Below the pieces are notes generated by a model that worked only from the letters and a program-made list of their open reading frames with translations, was not told the DNA's origin and ran no database searches. From NCBI GenBank assembly GCA_009777845.1, contig WRLD01000015.1, positions 1 to 64,000 of the forward strand: DNA of 64,000 nucleotides. Direction: 5' to 3'. Shown piece by piece: positions 1 through 8,623 of this stretch. Position numbers and translations under genes: made by a program. Every line of letters starts with the position of its first letter. Within the stretch, counting starts at the first letter, position 1. The stretch is from Defluviitaleaceae bacterium. GTDB lineage: Bacteria > Bacillota > Clostridia > Lachnospirales > WQUN01.

Positions 1-529
1 CGTCCACAACTCCGTCATCGTTTATATCTGCGATACGGTTATCGAATATTACAAAGCCTGCGTGTTTTGCGATTGCACGAGCGAGAAAGACAACATCAGC
101 AGAGGATACATCACCCATACCGCCCGAAGAAACAGCCCCAAGCCGTAACCATAACGGCATTAGTACCGTGTCCTCGGTAAAAATCTCGTTCTCGAAGTCT
201 ACTTTGTTCTTACCGTCCACGCTCCAACCGTTAAAAATCCACTCCAAGCGGAATAATTTGGGGGGTATTATTTCGGTAGGTGTTTCGTCTAACGGTATTT
301 CCTGTATAAGACTGCCACCGCCTATGTGTTCGCTCTCCCCAGTAAAGAATGTTAGCGTGATTGTGTCGGTGGGGTCGGGTTCGTCTGCGGTTGTAGCTAG
401 GGCTTGCTGTGTGCGGAGCGGAAGCAACGGCAACAACGGCAAAATAAGTAAAACAACCAAAAAAACACAAACTGCTTTTTTAAGGTCTTTAACCTTTTTA
501 AGGCTTTTAGCCTCTTCAACCTTAAACAT
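1..529 (-). CDS. Secreted protein with InlB-like repeat and dockerin-like module (5' part only)
   Basis: The gene runs off the left edge of the window, so only the first 176 codons are visible. ATG at 529 follows an AGAGGGG ribosome site. Residues 1-45 form a lysine-bearing N-terminus and a Leu/Val/Pro-rich core, a probable signal peptide. Residues about 55-130 resemble a Listeria-Bacteroides (InlB B-type) repeat, with FFTGE early and FNGW late. From about residue 137 there is GDVSSADVVFLARAI and then the calcium loop DINDDGVVD. The first loop is degenerate and the second is intact. This end is very close to the C-terminus of the protein at 49067..53356, so the two probably share a partner or anchor. 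No catalytic domain is visible. The dockerin label rests on motif similarity. Confidence 0.75.
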   Translation of the reverse strand, partial: MFKVEEAKSLKKVKDLKKAVCVFLVVLLILPLLPLLPLRTQQALATTADEPDPTDTITLTFFTGESEHIGGGSLIQEIPLDETPTEIIPPKLFRLEWIFNGWSVDGKNKVDFENEIFTEDTVLMPLWLRLGAVSSGGMGDVSSADVVFLARAIAKHAGFVIFDNRIADINDDGVVD

Positions 530-600
530 AAAACCCCTCTTTTCCATTAGCTAAGTAATTCTATGCTCCCACAACCAAGCAATCCTAACAAGTTGGCTCA

Positions 601-3585
601 CTATAGTCCCAAAAACCCCCCAATACCCTCACAAACCAACTCAAACTCCCCATGCAATAAATCCGCGGAAATCTTATTCAACAACACCTTAACCTCGTCG
701 CCCCAGGAATACGAATTTATTTCCGCCAGCACAGTCCGTGCCTCTTTCTTCATATAATTCTCACAAGATGCCTTTATCTGCAAGAGCTTTTCGTGCAAGA
801 CGGCTGTATCGCCGATTTTGTCCTCGTCAGCTGTTTCCTTTTTGGGCGAAATGTTCTTTATTATGTCCTGTAAATCGTTAAGGAAAAGGTTTGTTTCGGC
901 GCGGTCTACCTTTTTATCGCGGCCCGCGTGTTCTAGTATGCTTGCGGCGGCGGAGAGCTTCGACTTGCCGATATTTGCCAATGCAGACTTCATTCCGTGG
1001 GTGTTGATTGTGTACAAATTGTAGTCCTCGTCCTCCCAGCTTGGGTTGGCGAGCAAGGTACGCAAAACGCCCGTAGCGCGTTCCGCGTCACGCAAGAACG
1101 ACTCTAGGACGGCGTTGGAAAGGTTTACTACGGTGGGCGAGGTTTCCTTGGCGGCGGCGATTGTTTCGGGCGATTGTCTGTCACGGACGAGCATTTTCAA
1201 GTATCTGTCAAGGCGCATAACGTCTATAGGCTTGGAAATAAAGCCCGAAAAGCCGTTGGAAAGAAACAGCTCCGCCTGCCCCAAAACCGTGTTAGCCGTA
1301 AGTGCGACAATCGGCTCATGGTAGCCCAGCGCGCGCAGGCGTTTGGCGGTTTCTATGCCGTCCATCTCGGGCATCATATGGTCCATAAAAATAACATTGT
1401 ATTTCTTGCCCATGTTTATTTTTTCTATGGCTTCCATGCCGCTTATGGCTGTTTCTACATTTAAACCATACGGCATGAGCAGGCCCTTTGCCACAAACAA
1501 ATTGCTTTCCACATCGTCTACCACCAGTATATTTCCGTAGGGCATATGCTCGTATGAGAATGTATGCCGCTTCTGGAACGAACGCTGTGACAAATGGAAA
1601 TTTTTCAAGTTTTCGCTTATATCCTTGCCCAAGGGCTTCTTGTCGCCGATTTTTTGCGGCAGCTCTACATAAAAAGTAGAACCCTTGCCGTATTCGCTCG
1701 TGGCGTAGATTTTGCCGCCCATCATGGTCGCCATGCGGTTGGCGATATTCATACCAATACGAAGCCCCTCGACCTTGTAATTTTTCGTTTCGTCAAACTG
1801 GATTGTTTCGTTGGAAAAAAGGGTGTCGATTTGTTCCTGTGTCATGCCCTGCCCTGTGTCCGAAATTTCTATAAGAAGCATGACGTGGTGTTCGTCCTCG
1901 GCTGTTATGTTTACGCTCATGGTGACCTCGCCCTCGCGGGTGTACTTGAACGCGTTGGAAAGTATATTGTTCGCTACCTGTTTAATCCGCAGCTCGTCGC
2001 CCACCAACGCGGTGGGAAGGTTTTCGCTTACGTTCAAATTAAATGCAACATTTTTGTTGCTTATATTCATCAAATTCAAATGCGCGATGTCAAAAAACAG
2101 GCTCGCCGTGTCGTAGGTGCGTGTGGTTAGCCCCATTTTGCCAGATTCTACCTTGGAAAGGTCTAAGATGTCGTTGATAATAGTTAGCAGAATATTTGAC
2201 GATAGGTGAATTTGCAAAAACGCCTCGTCCACGTCGGGGCTGTTTCCGCTTTTTTGTAGCTGAATGTCCGCTATGCCGAGAATGGCGTTAAGCGGCGTGC
2301 GTATTTCGTGGCTCATTCGCGCTAGGAACTGATTTTTTGCGCGCGCTTCCTCCTCGGAAATTTCGCGGCGTTTTATTTCCGCCACCATTCGCTTTATTTC
2401 GCGCATATCACGCATATAACACGCAATCAGCGGATTTGATTTGTAGTCGAGGTAAATCATAGTAACCTCGCAGGGAATGTACTCGCCCGAAGTAGCGGAC
2501 TTGTGCATAACCTCAAAGTGTACAGGCTCCATGGTATTTACCCATTCAAAACGAGCGGGAATCTCCATTTTGTCGCCCTCGGGGGAAATAAGCGGAAAAA
2601 TTTGGCGGTAGCGCGCTATGGCATCGGCTTTATTTTTGAAGCCAAACAGCTCAACGGCGGCGAGGTTGCAGTCAATTGCGGTAACGTCCTCTTTTACGAG
2701 GAAGCAAGCCAGCGGCGTTGCATCAAGCATAAGCATGGCGCGTTTTTCGGTTTCACGCGCCGATTCCTGCGCCTTGTTTACGTCCGTTAAATCGAGAAAA
2801 TACGCCATAACAAACGGGTTGTTGTCGCGAATCACTCGCACAAGGCGTACCTCGCAGGGCAGCTCCTTGCCGTCTATGCGCGTGAACGTGTTTTCGTAGC
2901 GTACAAGCCCAGTATCAAAGGCGTGCTGTAGGAAAATAGGCGATATATGCTCGCTCGCCCAGTCGTGCTTTACACGGCTGAGAAAGGCGTTTTTGTCGAT
3001 AAATCCAAACATGTCTATTATTTGTCGGTTGCAGTCGATTAGCTGCATGTGTTCGTCCCATAGCTCCATGCCTATGGGCGAGGTGTCCATGTAAATTTGC
3101 GCGGTTTCTCGTGCTTCTCGTTCGCGTTCTATGGCGGCGTACACGTCCGTAAGGTCGCGGGAATAGCCCATAAGTACGTATTCGTCGCCGTTTTCCACAC
3201 GCACAAAGGACACCTCGGTCTGCATAAGCGCGCCGTCTATTTTTTGGCGTGTAAATTCGTGCTTGGAATAGCCGCTCTTTAACGCTTCGGCTAGATATTC
3301 CTGGAACAGCCTGGCGGACGAACGCCCATTGGCTTGAATCGGCGGCATTAGCCGCATAAAATGCGCGAGGTAATCCGCCTTTTTGCTAAAGCCGAACATG
3401 CGGACAGACTCCATATTGCAGTCGATTACGTTCATGTCGCTGTCAAAAAAGCTAACCGCCATCGGCGCGGAATCGAGCATTAGCTGTCCGCGGATTACCT
3501 CTGCGGCGAGTGCTTCGTTTTGTTTGAAAAGCTCGTTTTGTTTGAAAATTTCGCTTTGCTTAGAAACCTCGCTTGAATTTTTCAT
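601..3585 (-). CDS. Hybrid sensor histidine kinase (3 PAS, HisKA, HATPase, receiver, HPt)
   Basis: A 994-residue cytoplasmic phosphorelay protein with no membrane segment. Three PAS-like domains lie at about residues 30-150, 160-270 and 280-400. They share the pattern DSAPM/DTSPI/DATPL followed by a conserved DCN. The dimerisation domain has FLARMSHEIRTPLN with phospho-acceptor H426. The ATPase domain has an N-box near 540 and DTGQG at 576-580; its later glycine motif is altered (GLRIGM). A receiver follows at 684-800 with acceptor D735 in FMDHMMPEMDG. A C-terminal HPt domain has H863 in NTHGMKSALANIG. The start codon follows a GGGG site. It lies 295 bp downstream of the HD-GYP regulator on the same strand, so the two may act together, but the gap holds repeats. 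The final output is not visible. Confidence 0.93.
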   Translation of the reverse strand: MKNSSEVSKQSEIFKQNELFKQNEALAAEVIRGQLMLDSAPMAVSFFDSDMNVIDCNMESVRMFGFSKKADYLAHFMRLMPPIQANGRSSARLFQEYLAEALKSGYSKHEFTRQKIDGALMQTEVSFVRVENGDEYVLMGYSRDLTDVYAAIEREREARETAQIYMDTSPIGMELWDEHMQLIDCNRQIIDMFGFIDKNAFLSRVKHDWASEHISPIFLQHAFDTGLVRYENTFTRIDGKELPCEVRLVRVIRDNNPFVMAYFLDLTDVNKAQESARETEKRAMLMLDATPLACFLVKEDVTAIDCNLAAVELFGFKNKADAIARYRQIFPLISPEGDKMEIPARFEWVNTMEPVHFEVMHKSATSGEYIPCEVTMIYLDYKSNPLIACYMRDMREIKRMVAEIKRREISEEEARAKNQFLARMSHEIRTPLNAILGIADIQLQKSGNSPDVDEAFLQIHLSSNILLTIINDILDLSKVESGKMGLTTRTYDTASLFFDIAHLNLMNISNKNVAFNLNVSENLPTALVGDELRIKQVANNILSNAFKYTREGEVTMSVNITAEDEHHVMLLIEISDTGQGMTQEQIDTLFSNETIQFDETKNYKVEGLRIGMNIANRMATMMGGKIYATSEYGKGSTFYVELPQKIGDKKPLGKDISENLKNFHLSQRSFQKRHTFSYEHMPYGNILVVDDVESNLFVAKGLLMPYGLNVETAISGMEAIEKINMGKKYNVIFMDHMMPEMDGIETAKRLRALGYHEPIVALTANTVLGQAELFLSNGFSGFISKPIDVMRLDRYLKMLVRDRQSPETIAAAKETSPTVVNLSNAVLESFLRDAERATGVLRTLLANPSWEDEDYNLYTINTHGMKSALANIGKSKLSAAASILEHAGRDKKVDRAETNLFLNDLQDIIKNISPKKETADEDKIGDTAVLHEKLLQIKASCENYMKKEARTVLAEINSYSWGDEVKVLLNKISADLLHGEFELVCEGIGGFLGL

Positions 3586-3880
3586 ATAAATCCCCGCTTT
3601 TTCTTACTTCTCTTACTTTTTACTGCTTTTCCTGCTTTTTATGCGGCAAACACACGAATGGTAAAAGCGTGTAGCTTCTTCGGTTTTAAAAGTAATTCAA
3701 ACACGGATTTGGCGGATTTACGCAGATTTACGCGGATTTTATCTGACTTAGCGGATTTTCGTGGACTTTCGTAGACTTTCCCACGAGCCAATCCGCATAA
3801 TCCGTGAAAATCCGTTAAATCCGTGTGAAGCCCTTGAAGCCCTTAAATCCGTGTGAAGTCCTTGAAGCCCTTGATTTCCT
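3586..3880. repeat. Gene-free stretch with ATCCG-rich palindromic repeat
   Basis: Between the kinase and HD-GYP genes. From about 3645 it carries the flank sequence ACACGAATGGTAAAAGCGTG and then many copies of the short words CGGATTT and AATCCG. The first half is mostly in CGGATT orientation and the second half mostly in AATCCG orientation, so the whole could fold into a long hairpin. The segment TCCGTGTGAAG is repeated about 30 bp apart. Similar blocks recur at 24.4, 30.5, 39.9, 48 and 60 kb. No gene is seen. Confidence 0.8.
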
Positions 3881-4912
3881 CTACTTCTTCTTAATCACAG
3901 ACTCGATATGTCTAAATTCGCCGTTTACATCAAGGAAAATCTTGATTATTTCAGGGTCGAAACGCTTCCCTGAGTCGCGGTGTATAATGTCAACGGCCTG
4001 CTGGTGCGAAAAGGCGGGCTTGTACGGCCGCTCTGAAATAAGAGCATCATAAACGTCGGCAATCGCCATTATACGCCCCTGTAGCGGTATGTCGGTCGTT
4101 TTTAGTCCGTGCGGATAGCCCGAGCCGTCCCAGCTTTCGTGATGATATTCGGCAAACAAAAGCGCGTTGTGCAGGAACTCGTCCCTGCCCGTCCTGTCGA
4201 TTACGCGGTTTATGAGCGTTGCACCGTTTGAGGCGTGGTTTTTCATTTGTTCAAATTCCTCGTTGGTTAGCTTGCCAGGCTTGTTCAAAATCAAGTCGGT
4301 TACGCGGATTTTCCCAATATCGTGCAAAATGGCGCATATTCCCATCATTTCTATGTCCCATGTGGCGATTTGCGACATGTACACGCCCTGCGTTTGCATT
4401 TCCCTAATCAGTATTTTTACGTATTCGGACGTACGCTCGATATGGCCGCCTGTGCCAGAGTCGCGGTTTTCCACCATGTCCGCCAATATGAAAATTAGGT
4501 TTTGGTGACTGCGTTCCAGCTTTTCGGTGTGTTCCTTTATCAAAAGGGTCACGTCTATGTGCAGCTTTACGCGGTTTAGAAGCACAGGCGCGGAGAACGG
4601 CTTTGTAATAAAGTCCACCACGCCGCTGTCAAAGCCCTTCGCCTCCGTTTCGGGGTCGTTTATTCCCGTGAGGAAAATTACTGGAATTTTTTCGTACTCG
4701 GGCTGTTTTTTTAGCCGTTCCAGCACCTGGAAGCCGTTCATTTCGGGCATTTCTATGTCAAGCAAAATTAAATGCGGCTTGATTCTGCCCAAAATGCTAA
4801 ACAAACGAGAACCGGAGGAAATCGTCATAACGTCGTATGTATCCTCCAAAACTTCTTCTGCCTTGGACAGATTTGTGTCGTTGTCGTCCACAACAAAAAT
4901 TGTTTTACGCAT
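3881..4912 (-). CDS. Response regulator with HD-GYP phosphodiesterase output
   Basis: A 343-residue two-domain regulator predicted to hydrolyse cyclic di-GMP. The receiver (residues 1-125) has acidic D9/D10, acceptor D52 in LLDIEMPEMNG and K104 in ITKP. A helical linker leads to the HD-GYP domain (about 140-330). That domain has HIER at 157, the metal-binding pair H197-D198 in LHDIGKI, HH at 257-258, and GSGYP at 263-267 for the GYP signature. All expected metal ligands appear present, so it is probably active. The gene starts 10 bp after the stop of the PilZ gene on the same strand, which pairs a c-di-GMP receptor with a c-di-GMP-degrading enzyme. The cognate kinase may be the hybrid kinase downstream, which is inference. 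Confidence 0.94.
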   Translation of the reverse strand: MRKTIFVVDDNDTNLSKAEEVLEDTYDVMTISSGSRLFSILGRIKPHLILLDIEMPEMNGFQVLERLKKQPEYEKIPVIFLTGINDPETEAKGFDSGVVDFITKPFSAPVLLNRVKLHIDVTLLIKEHTEKLERSHQNLIFILADMVENRDSGTGGHIERTSEYVKILIREMQTQGVYMSQIATWDIEMMGICAILHDIGKIRVTDLILNKPGKLTNEEFEQMKNHASNGATLINRVIDRTGRDEFLHNALLFAEYHHESWDGSGYPHGLKTTDIPLQGRIMAIADVYDALISERPYKPAFSHQQAVDIIHRDSGKRFDPEIIKIFLDVNGEFRHIESVIKKK

Positions 4913-4922
4913 ATGAACCCCC

Positions 4923-5582
4923 TTAGCCTCTATTCCTTATTTTATATTCGAGAATTTCCAGCAATAGGCTATCCCGCTTTTCGGGCGCTTCCGAAAAATC
5001 GAAAACAAAGCCGTACTCGTAGTTGTACGAGCGCGTTTCGGTATTTTCGCCCGCCCGCTTCAAAAACGCGGGCAGCATGTAGATTTTGCCTTGCTGTAGC
5101 GACAGCTCCAGTGTAAACTTGGTGTCCGTAGGTGCGTCTAGCCAATAATCGCTCCACACGCATATGCCGCCCTTGCTTGTATCGCTGGAAACCGCTTCGC
5201 AAATAAGCCCATCTGAATACAATTGCTTAAAATCCTCATTATATCTATGAATACCGACCTTTAGCGTGACCTTCATACGAAAACTGCTTCTCAGCGGCGA
5301 TTGCTTAATCGGCGAAACCGCCCGAAACTCCACGGCTTCGAGGAACGCGTCCTTTTTTTGGTTTGCGTTGGTTAGCCTTGCCGTAAAGGTATACATATTT
5401 TCGCCGACTATAAACTGCGCCTTTGGCTCGGTATCTAAGTATTTTTCAACATTTCTCGAAAATTCGGGGCAGAATACATAAAAGCTCAAATGGTCAATCG
5501 CGCCGTCATAAGTTCCCTCAAATTCCTCGTCCTCGTAGATAAATTTTATTTTCGTGTCACGTTGTATATTGTGTATGTACAT
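4923..5582 (-). CDS. PilZ-domain c-di-GMP receptor
   Basis: A 219-residue YcgR-like protein. Residues 1-90 form a beta-rich N-terminal region. The PilZ domain then carries both ligand motifs intact: RSSFR at 98-102 (RxxxR) and DTSKGG at 134-139 (DxSxxGG). The start is set at 5582, not at the in-frame ATG 14 codons upstream, because AAAGGAGGGG sits 8 bases before this ATG. It is the first gene of an operon with the HD-GYP regulator. A strong promoter lies at 5659..5687 and an inverted repeat in the leader. Families of this type often act on flagella or on surface-polysaccharide export. No flagellar gene is in the window, so the output is unknown. Confidence 0.9.
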   Translation of the reverse strand: MYIHNIQRDTKIKFIYEDEEFEGTYDGAIDHLSFYVFCPEFSRNVEKYLDTEPKAQFIVGENMYTFTARLTNANQKKDAFLEAVEFRAVSPIKQSPLRSSFRMKVTLKVGIHRYNEDFKQLYSDGLICEAVSSDTSKGGICVWSDYWLDAPTDTKFTLELSLQQGKIYMLPAFLKRAGENTETRSYNYEYGFVFDFSEAPEKRDSLLLEILEYKIRNRG

Positions 5583-5617
5583 AGGGAAGCCCCTCCTTTT
5601 TAGGTTTTTAGTGGGTT

Positions 5618-5657
5618 TAGGCAACCTCCGTGGGGGTGTGAAAATAGAGGTTGCCTA
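5618..5657 (-). promoter_or_regulatory. 11-bp inverted repeat in the PilZ/HD-GYP leader
   Basis: The arms TAGGCAACCTC (5618-5628) and GAGGTTGCCTA (5647-5657) are perfect inverted repeats with an 18-base loop. The outer arm starts almost at the expected transcription start of the promoter at 5659..5687. No T-run follows on either strand, so it is unlikely to be a terminator. It could be an operator or a leader hairpin. It does not match the c-di-GMP-I riboswitch consensus I know. Confidence 0.6.
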
Positions 5658-5658
5658 G

Positions 5659-5687
5659 ATTATAAATAAAAATTTTGATAAGGGCAA
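5659..5687 (-). promoter_or_regulatory. Sigma-A-type promoter for PilZ/HD-GYP operon
   Basis: Read on the minus strand, TTGCCC (5682-5687) and a consensus TATAAT (5659-5664) are separated by 17 bases. Transcription would start near 5652, about 70 bases before the PilZ start codon. Confidence 0.7.
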
Positions 5688-5704
5688 ATTTTATTTTCGC
5701 CCTT

Positions 5705-8599
5705 TTAGCCCATTCCAAAAATATAATTGATTTTATCTTGTATCTTTTTGGTGAACAGCTCAATAGTCTTTTGTGACTGTTCAATTAGGGCGTTTTCTTT
5801 TTTAAGCTCAGTGCCTAATTGTTGTTGAATTTCTAAGGGCGGTAACGGTATATCAAGATTCCCTAAATCAGTAGGGCTTACACCAGACTGTCTTGCCCTT
5901 GTCGAGATTCCAATAATATAATCTTGAATGGGTGTGGAATTAAGAAAATAAAATAGCCAATCATTTGTTATTTTATCATTATCGGGGATACACTTAATTA
6001 GAGCAACATTATATGCCCCGCTTTTGCCTCTTAAAATTTGAAAAACGGGAGGCCCATATCTGCCTATCATTATATCATCTGCGTTACAGGTTTTGTGTTT
6101 TGATTTAATAGGAATGTACGTTGCAAAATCATCGTTTTTATAATCTCGTATTTGTAATAAGCGTATATAACCCTCTGCTTCTTCGTATTTGAATGTATTT
6201 TTGGGCGGCTGTGTCCCTCCCGAAAAGCTACATACATCTTTCAATTTAATCAATTTCCACTCAAGGCTATAATTAACTATGGGCTTATAGCTCTCTACTA
6301 TTGTCCTTGCACTAGTTACAATGCGTTGATAATTTTCAAGCTCGTTTACTATTTGTTGCTGTTCTTGAAGTGTAGGCAAGGGGATTTGAAACGTATCAAT
6401 GAATCTATTAGGGCGAACTTCCTTTATTGTTGTACCTGTTGCCATTTCTTGAATTTCTTTTTTTCTACTATCCAGTATATAGTAGAGGAATTTAGGCAAT
6501 ATTTTTGATTTATCAACAACTATACCGCTTAATCCCTGCTTCGTTGCCATGGGAATTTTTGCAATTCCAACATTGCCTATAGTTGCCCCTAAAGAGATAA
6601 TTATAGATTCTGCTTCCCATACCCTTGCCGAAGATTTTTTTAATCCTAATTCGGTTAATGTTTCTTTTGTTGAATATATTTCAGGCTTTACGTCTTTAAC
6701 AACACACCAGTTAATGCTTCCCCCAAAGTAGTTTTTTTCGTTTCCATTTTTTCGCGGAGGTGTTCCTCCGTCTTTTATTTCTAAAACAACTTCTTTTAAT
6801 TTAACTAAGGGGTATTTTCCTGCACTTTTAGGGGTTTCCGTTTCTGGTAAAAATTTAAAATTGTTTTTCGTAATTTCATTCTTATACAAAACACTAAAAC
6901 CTAATTCTTTCAAGTGTCCCTTGTCGCCAATATCTAATTCCGTTTCAGACAAAAGATTGTCAATATCATTAACCCCATCAATTTTACGGCGGGAGGTGTC
7001 TAAGGTATAGCCATCGTTTTTTACGTTGAAATACCAAACGTGGTTTTTGTCGGATTGCTTGCGTTTTTTTATAATCAGCATATCACTTTTTACGCCCGTG
7101 TTAGGAGCGAAGGACTGTGACGGCAGGGATACCACAGTTTCTAGTTCATAATTTCTAATGACTAGCTCCCTTAGCTGTTTATATGCCTTTATGTTACTGT
7201 TAAATAAAATTCCCTCTGGGACAATAATGCCAAGCCGTGCATTTTCATTGTCATTTAATGAACCCAGACTGTGTAATACGCCAACTATTTCTGCCGATTT
7301 TGTATCAAACCCATAAAGGCTTGAATGTTCGGTTTTCATTTTACGCCCAAACGGCATATTTGTAATGACTACATCATATTTTATTGTTTTGTTGATTTTT
7401 GTCGCTATTCCGTTTTCGATAATTTCGACTTGTTTTATCGTGTCGGGCGTTGCGTAGCTGTCCTGTCTTATAATATTGCTGTGACCGTCACCCGCCAAAA
7501 TCATGTTCATTTTAGCGATGCGGTACATTTTGGTTAATTCTGCGCCGTATATTGTCTGCTCTTTTAGGATTTTAATGTTTTCGCTTGTTTTTGCCCATCG
7601 GCTTTCATAAATGTGCTTGTATGCCTCGATAAGCATACCGCCTGTACCGCAAAACGGGTCATATATTCTTTCCCCAAATTGTGGGTTAAGTAATTGTACC
7701 AACGCTTTAACAATGTGCCGCGGCGTAAAATATTCCCCAAAATCAGTATCGGCTCCGCCGTAGTTTCTTAAAAAATATTCAAAAGCATCGCCCTTAATGT
7801 CTGTGTTGGTTGCGGACAAATGCAAATCATTTAATTTACTAACAATTGTATCAAGAATGTCGGGCTTTACTAAATATTCAATGGGAGAAAGCACATCGCC
7901 GCCGTATGCTTTTTGGAAATGCTCAAAAGCCTGACCGTTAATAAACGCGTATAATTCTTCGCCCTTTTTTTGTTTAATTCTATCCCATTTGCACCAATCG
8001 GGAAGCTCTGTAATAAGGCTATTGCTCGCGCTAAGCTCTGTAATAACTTTTAAAAACAGCAAATTGCAAAACAACTCAATTCTTGGAAGCCCTGTGCTTA
8101 CACCCGCATCTCTGAATTGTTCGTTTATATCCTTGAAAATAGTAAGCAGCTCTTCACGAGATTTAATTACTTTTTTATCAATTGTAAAATATTCATTGTC
8201 GTCAACAAACTGGCTCGCCATTGACGGACTAAGCAGTCTGTCAACTTCTTCCTTGTTCAAAAATAAGGGCTTTTGTTTGCGAATGTGTAATGTCTTGGTG
8301 AATGTGCCGTTGGTAGCTACAGCTATAGGGGCGTTTATAGCTCTAGCGTATTCCTCGCATTGCTCCAAAGCCCTTGATATGCTGTGCTTGGGGCTTTTGG
8401 CTTCGATAACTATTAGCGGCTCGCTTGTGTTTTCTTTATACAAAACATAGTCGGGTCGCTTGCCTTGTAGGTTTTTCTTTTGCTCGCCTGTTTTTACGGA
8501 TTGCTTGTATACATTTCTGTTGGGCGAGCTTGGGTTGTCTACCCAGCCAAGGGCTATAAGTTGTTCATCTATTTTTGTTTCCACATCTCGTTCAATCAT
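5705..8599 (-). CDS. Single-chain restriction-modification enzyme (nuclease + N6-adenine methylase + two specificity domains)
   Basis: A 964-residue fusion. Residues 1-125 look like a type I R-subunit N-terminal nuclease, with a PD-ExK pattern of D50, E66 and K68 in IVIEAKS. Residues about 150-560 form an HsdM-like methylase, with DFGEYFTPRHIV, the AdoMet motif DPFCGTGG at 314-321, and NMPF at 414-417 in place of the usual NPPF. The last 370 residues hold two HsdS-like target-recognition modules (about 595-750 and 780-925), each ending in a helix after PLPTLQEQQQI or PLPPLEIQQQL. No helicase domain and no separate hsdR/hsdS is present, so it should behave like a type IIG enzyme. AAGAGGTG precedes the ATG. 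It lies 24 bp after the isomerase gene on the same strand. The AT-rich composition differs from its neighbours and suggests transfer. Confidence 0.88.
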   Translation of the reverse strand: MIERDVETKIDEQLIALGWVDNPSSPNRNVYKQSVKTGEQKKNLQGKRPDYVLYKENTSEPLIVIEAKSPKHSISRALEQCEEYARAINAPIAVATNGTFTKTLHIRKQKPLFLNKEEVDRLLSPSMASQFVDDNEYFTIDKKVIKSREELLTIFKDINEQFRDAGVSTGLPRIELFCNLLFLKVITELSASNSLITELPDWCKWDRIKQKKGEELYAFINGQAFEHFQKAYGGDVLSPIEYLVKPDILDTIVSKLNDLHLSATNTDIKGDAFEYFLRNYGGADTDFGEYFTPRHIVKALVQLLNPQFGERIYDPFCGTGGMLIEAYKHIYESRWAKTSENIKILKEQTIYGAELTKMYRIAKMNMILAGDGHSNIIRQDSYATPDTIKQVEIIENGIATKINKTIKYDVVITNMPFGRKMKTEHSSLYGFDTKSAEIVGVLHSLGSLNDNENARLGIIVPEGILFNSNIKAYKQLRELVIRNYELETVVSLPSQSFAPNTGVKSDMLIIKKRKQSDKNHVWYFNVKNDGYTLDTSRRKIDGVNDIDNLLSETELDIGDKGHLKELGFSVLYKNEITKNNFKFLPETETPKSAGKYPLVKLKEVVLEIKDGGTPPRKNGNEKNYFGGSINWCVVKDVKPEIYSTKETLTELGLKKSSARVWEAESIIISLGATIGNVGIAKIPMATKQGLSGIVVDKSKILPKFLYYILDSRKKEIQEMATGTTIKEVRPNRFIDTFQIPLPTLQEQQQIVNELENYQRIVTSARTIVESYKPIVNYSLEWKLIKLKDVCSFSGGTQPPKNTFKYEEAEGYIRLLQIRDYKNDDFATYIPIKSKHKTCNADDIMIGRYGPPVFQILRGKSGAYNVALIKCIPDNDKITNDWLFYFLNSTPIQDYIIGISTRARQSGVSPTDLGNLDIPLPPLEIQQQLGTELKKENALIEQSQKTIELFTKKIQDKINYIFGMG

Positions 8600-8623
8600 T
8601 TTGACACCTCTTAAATTATTATC

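Noticed and set aside
601..757. Plus-strand ORFs over the kinase end and other long antisense ORFs
   Set aside because: They lie opposite conserved coding sequence and have no ribosome sites or domain motifs.
5618..5657. c-di-GMP riboswitch before the PilZ gene
   Set aside because: The leader is too short and lacks the conserved GEMM elements; it only has an inverted repeat.
5705..8599. Classical three-gene type I restriction system
   Set aside because: All parts are in one chain and there is no helicase subunit gene next to it.
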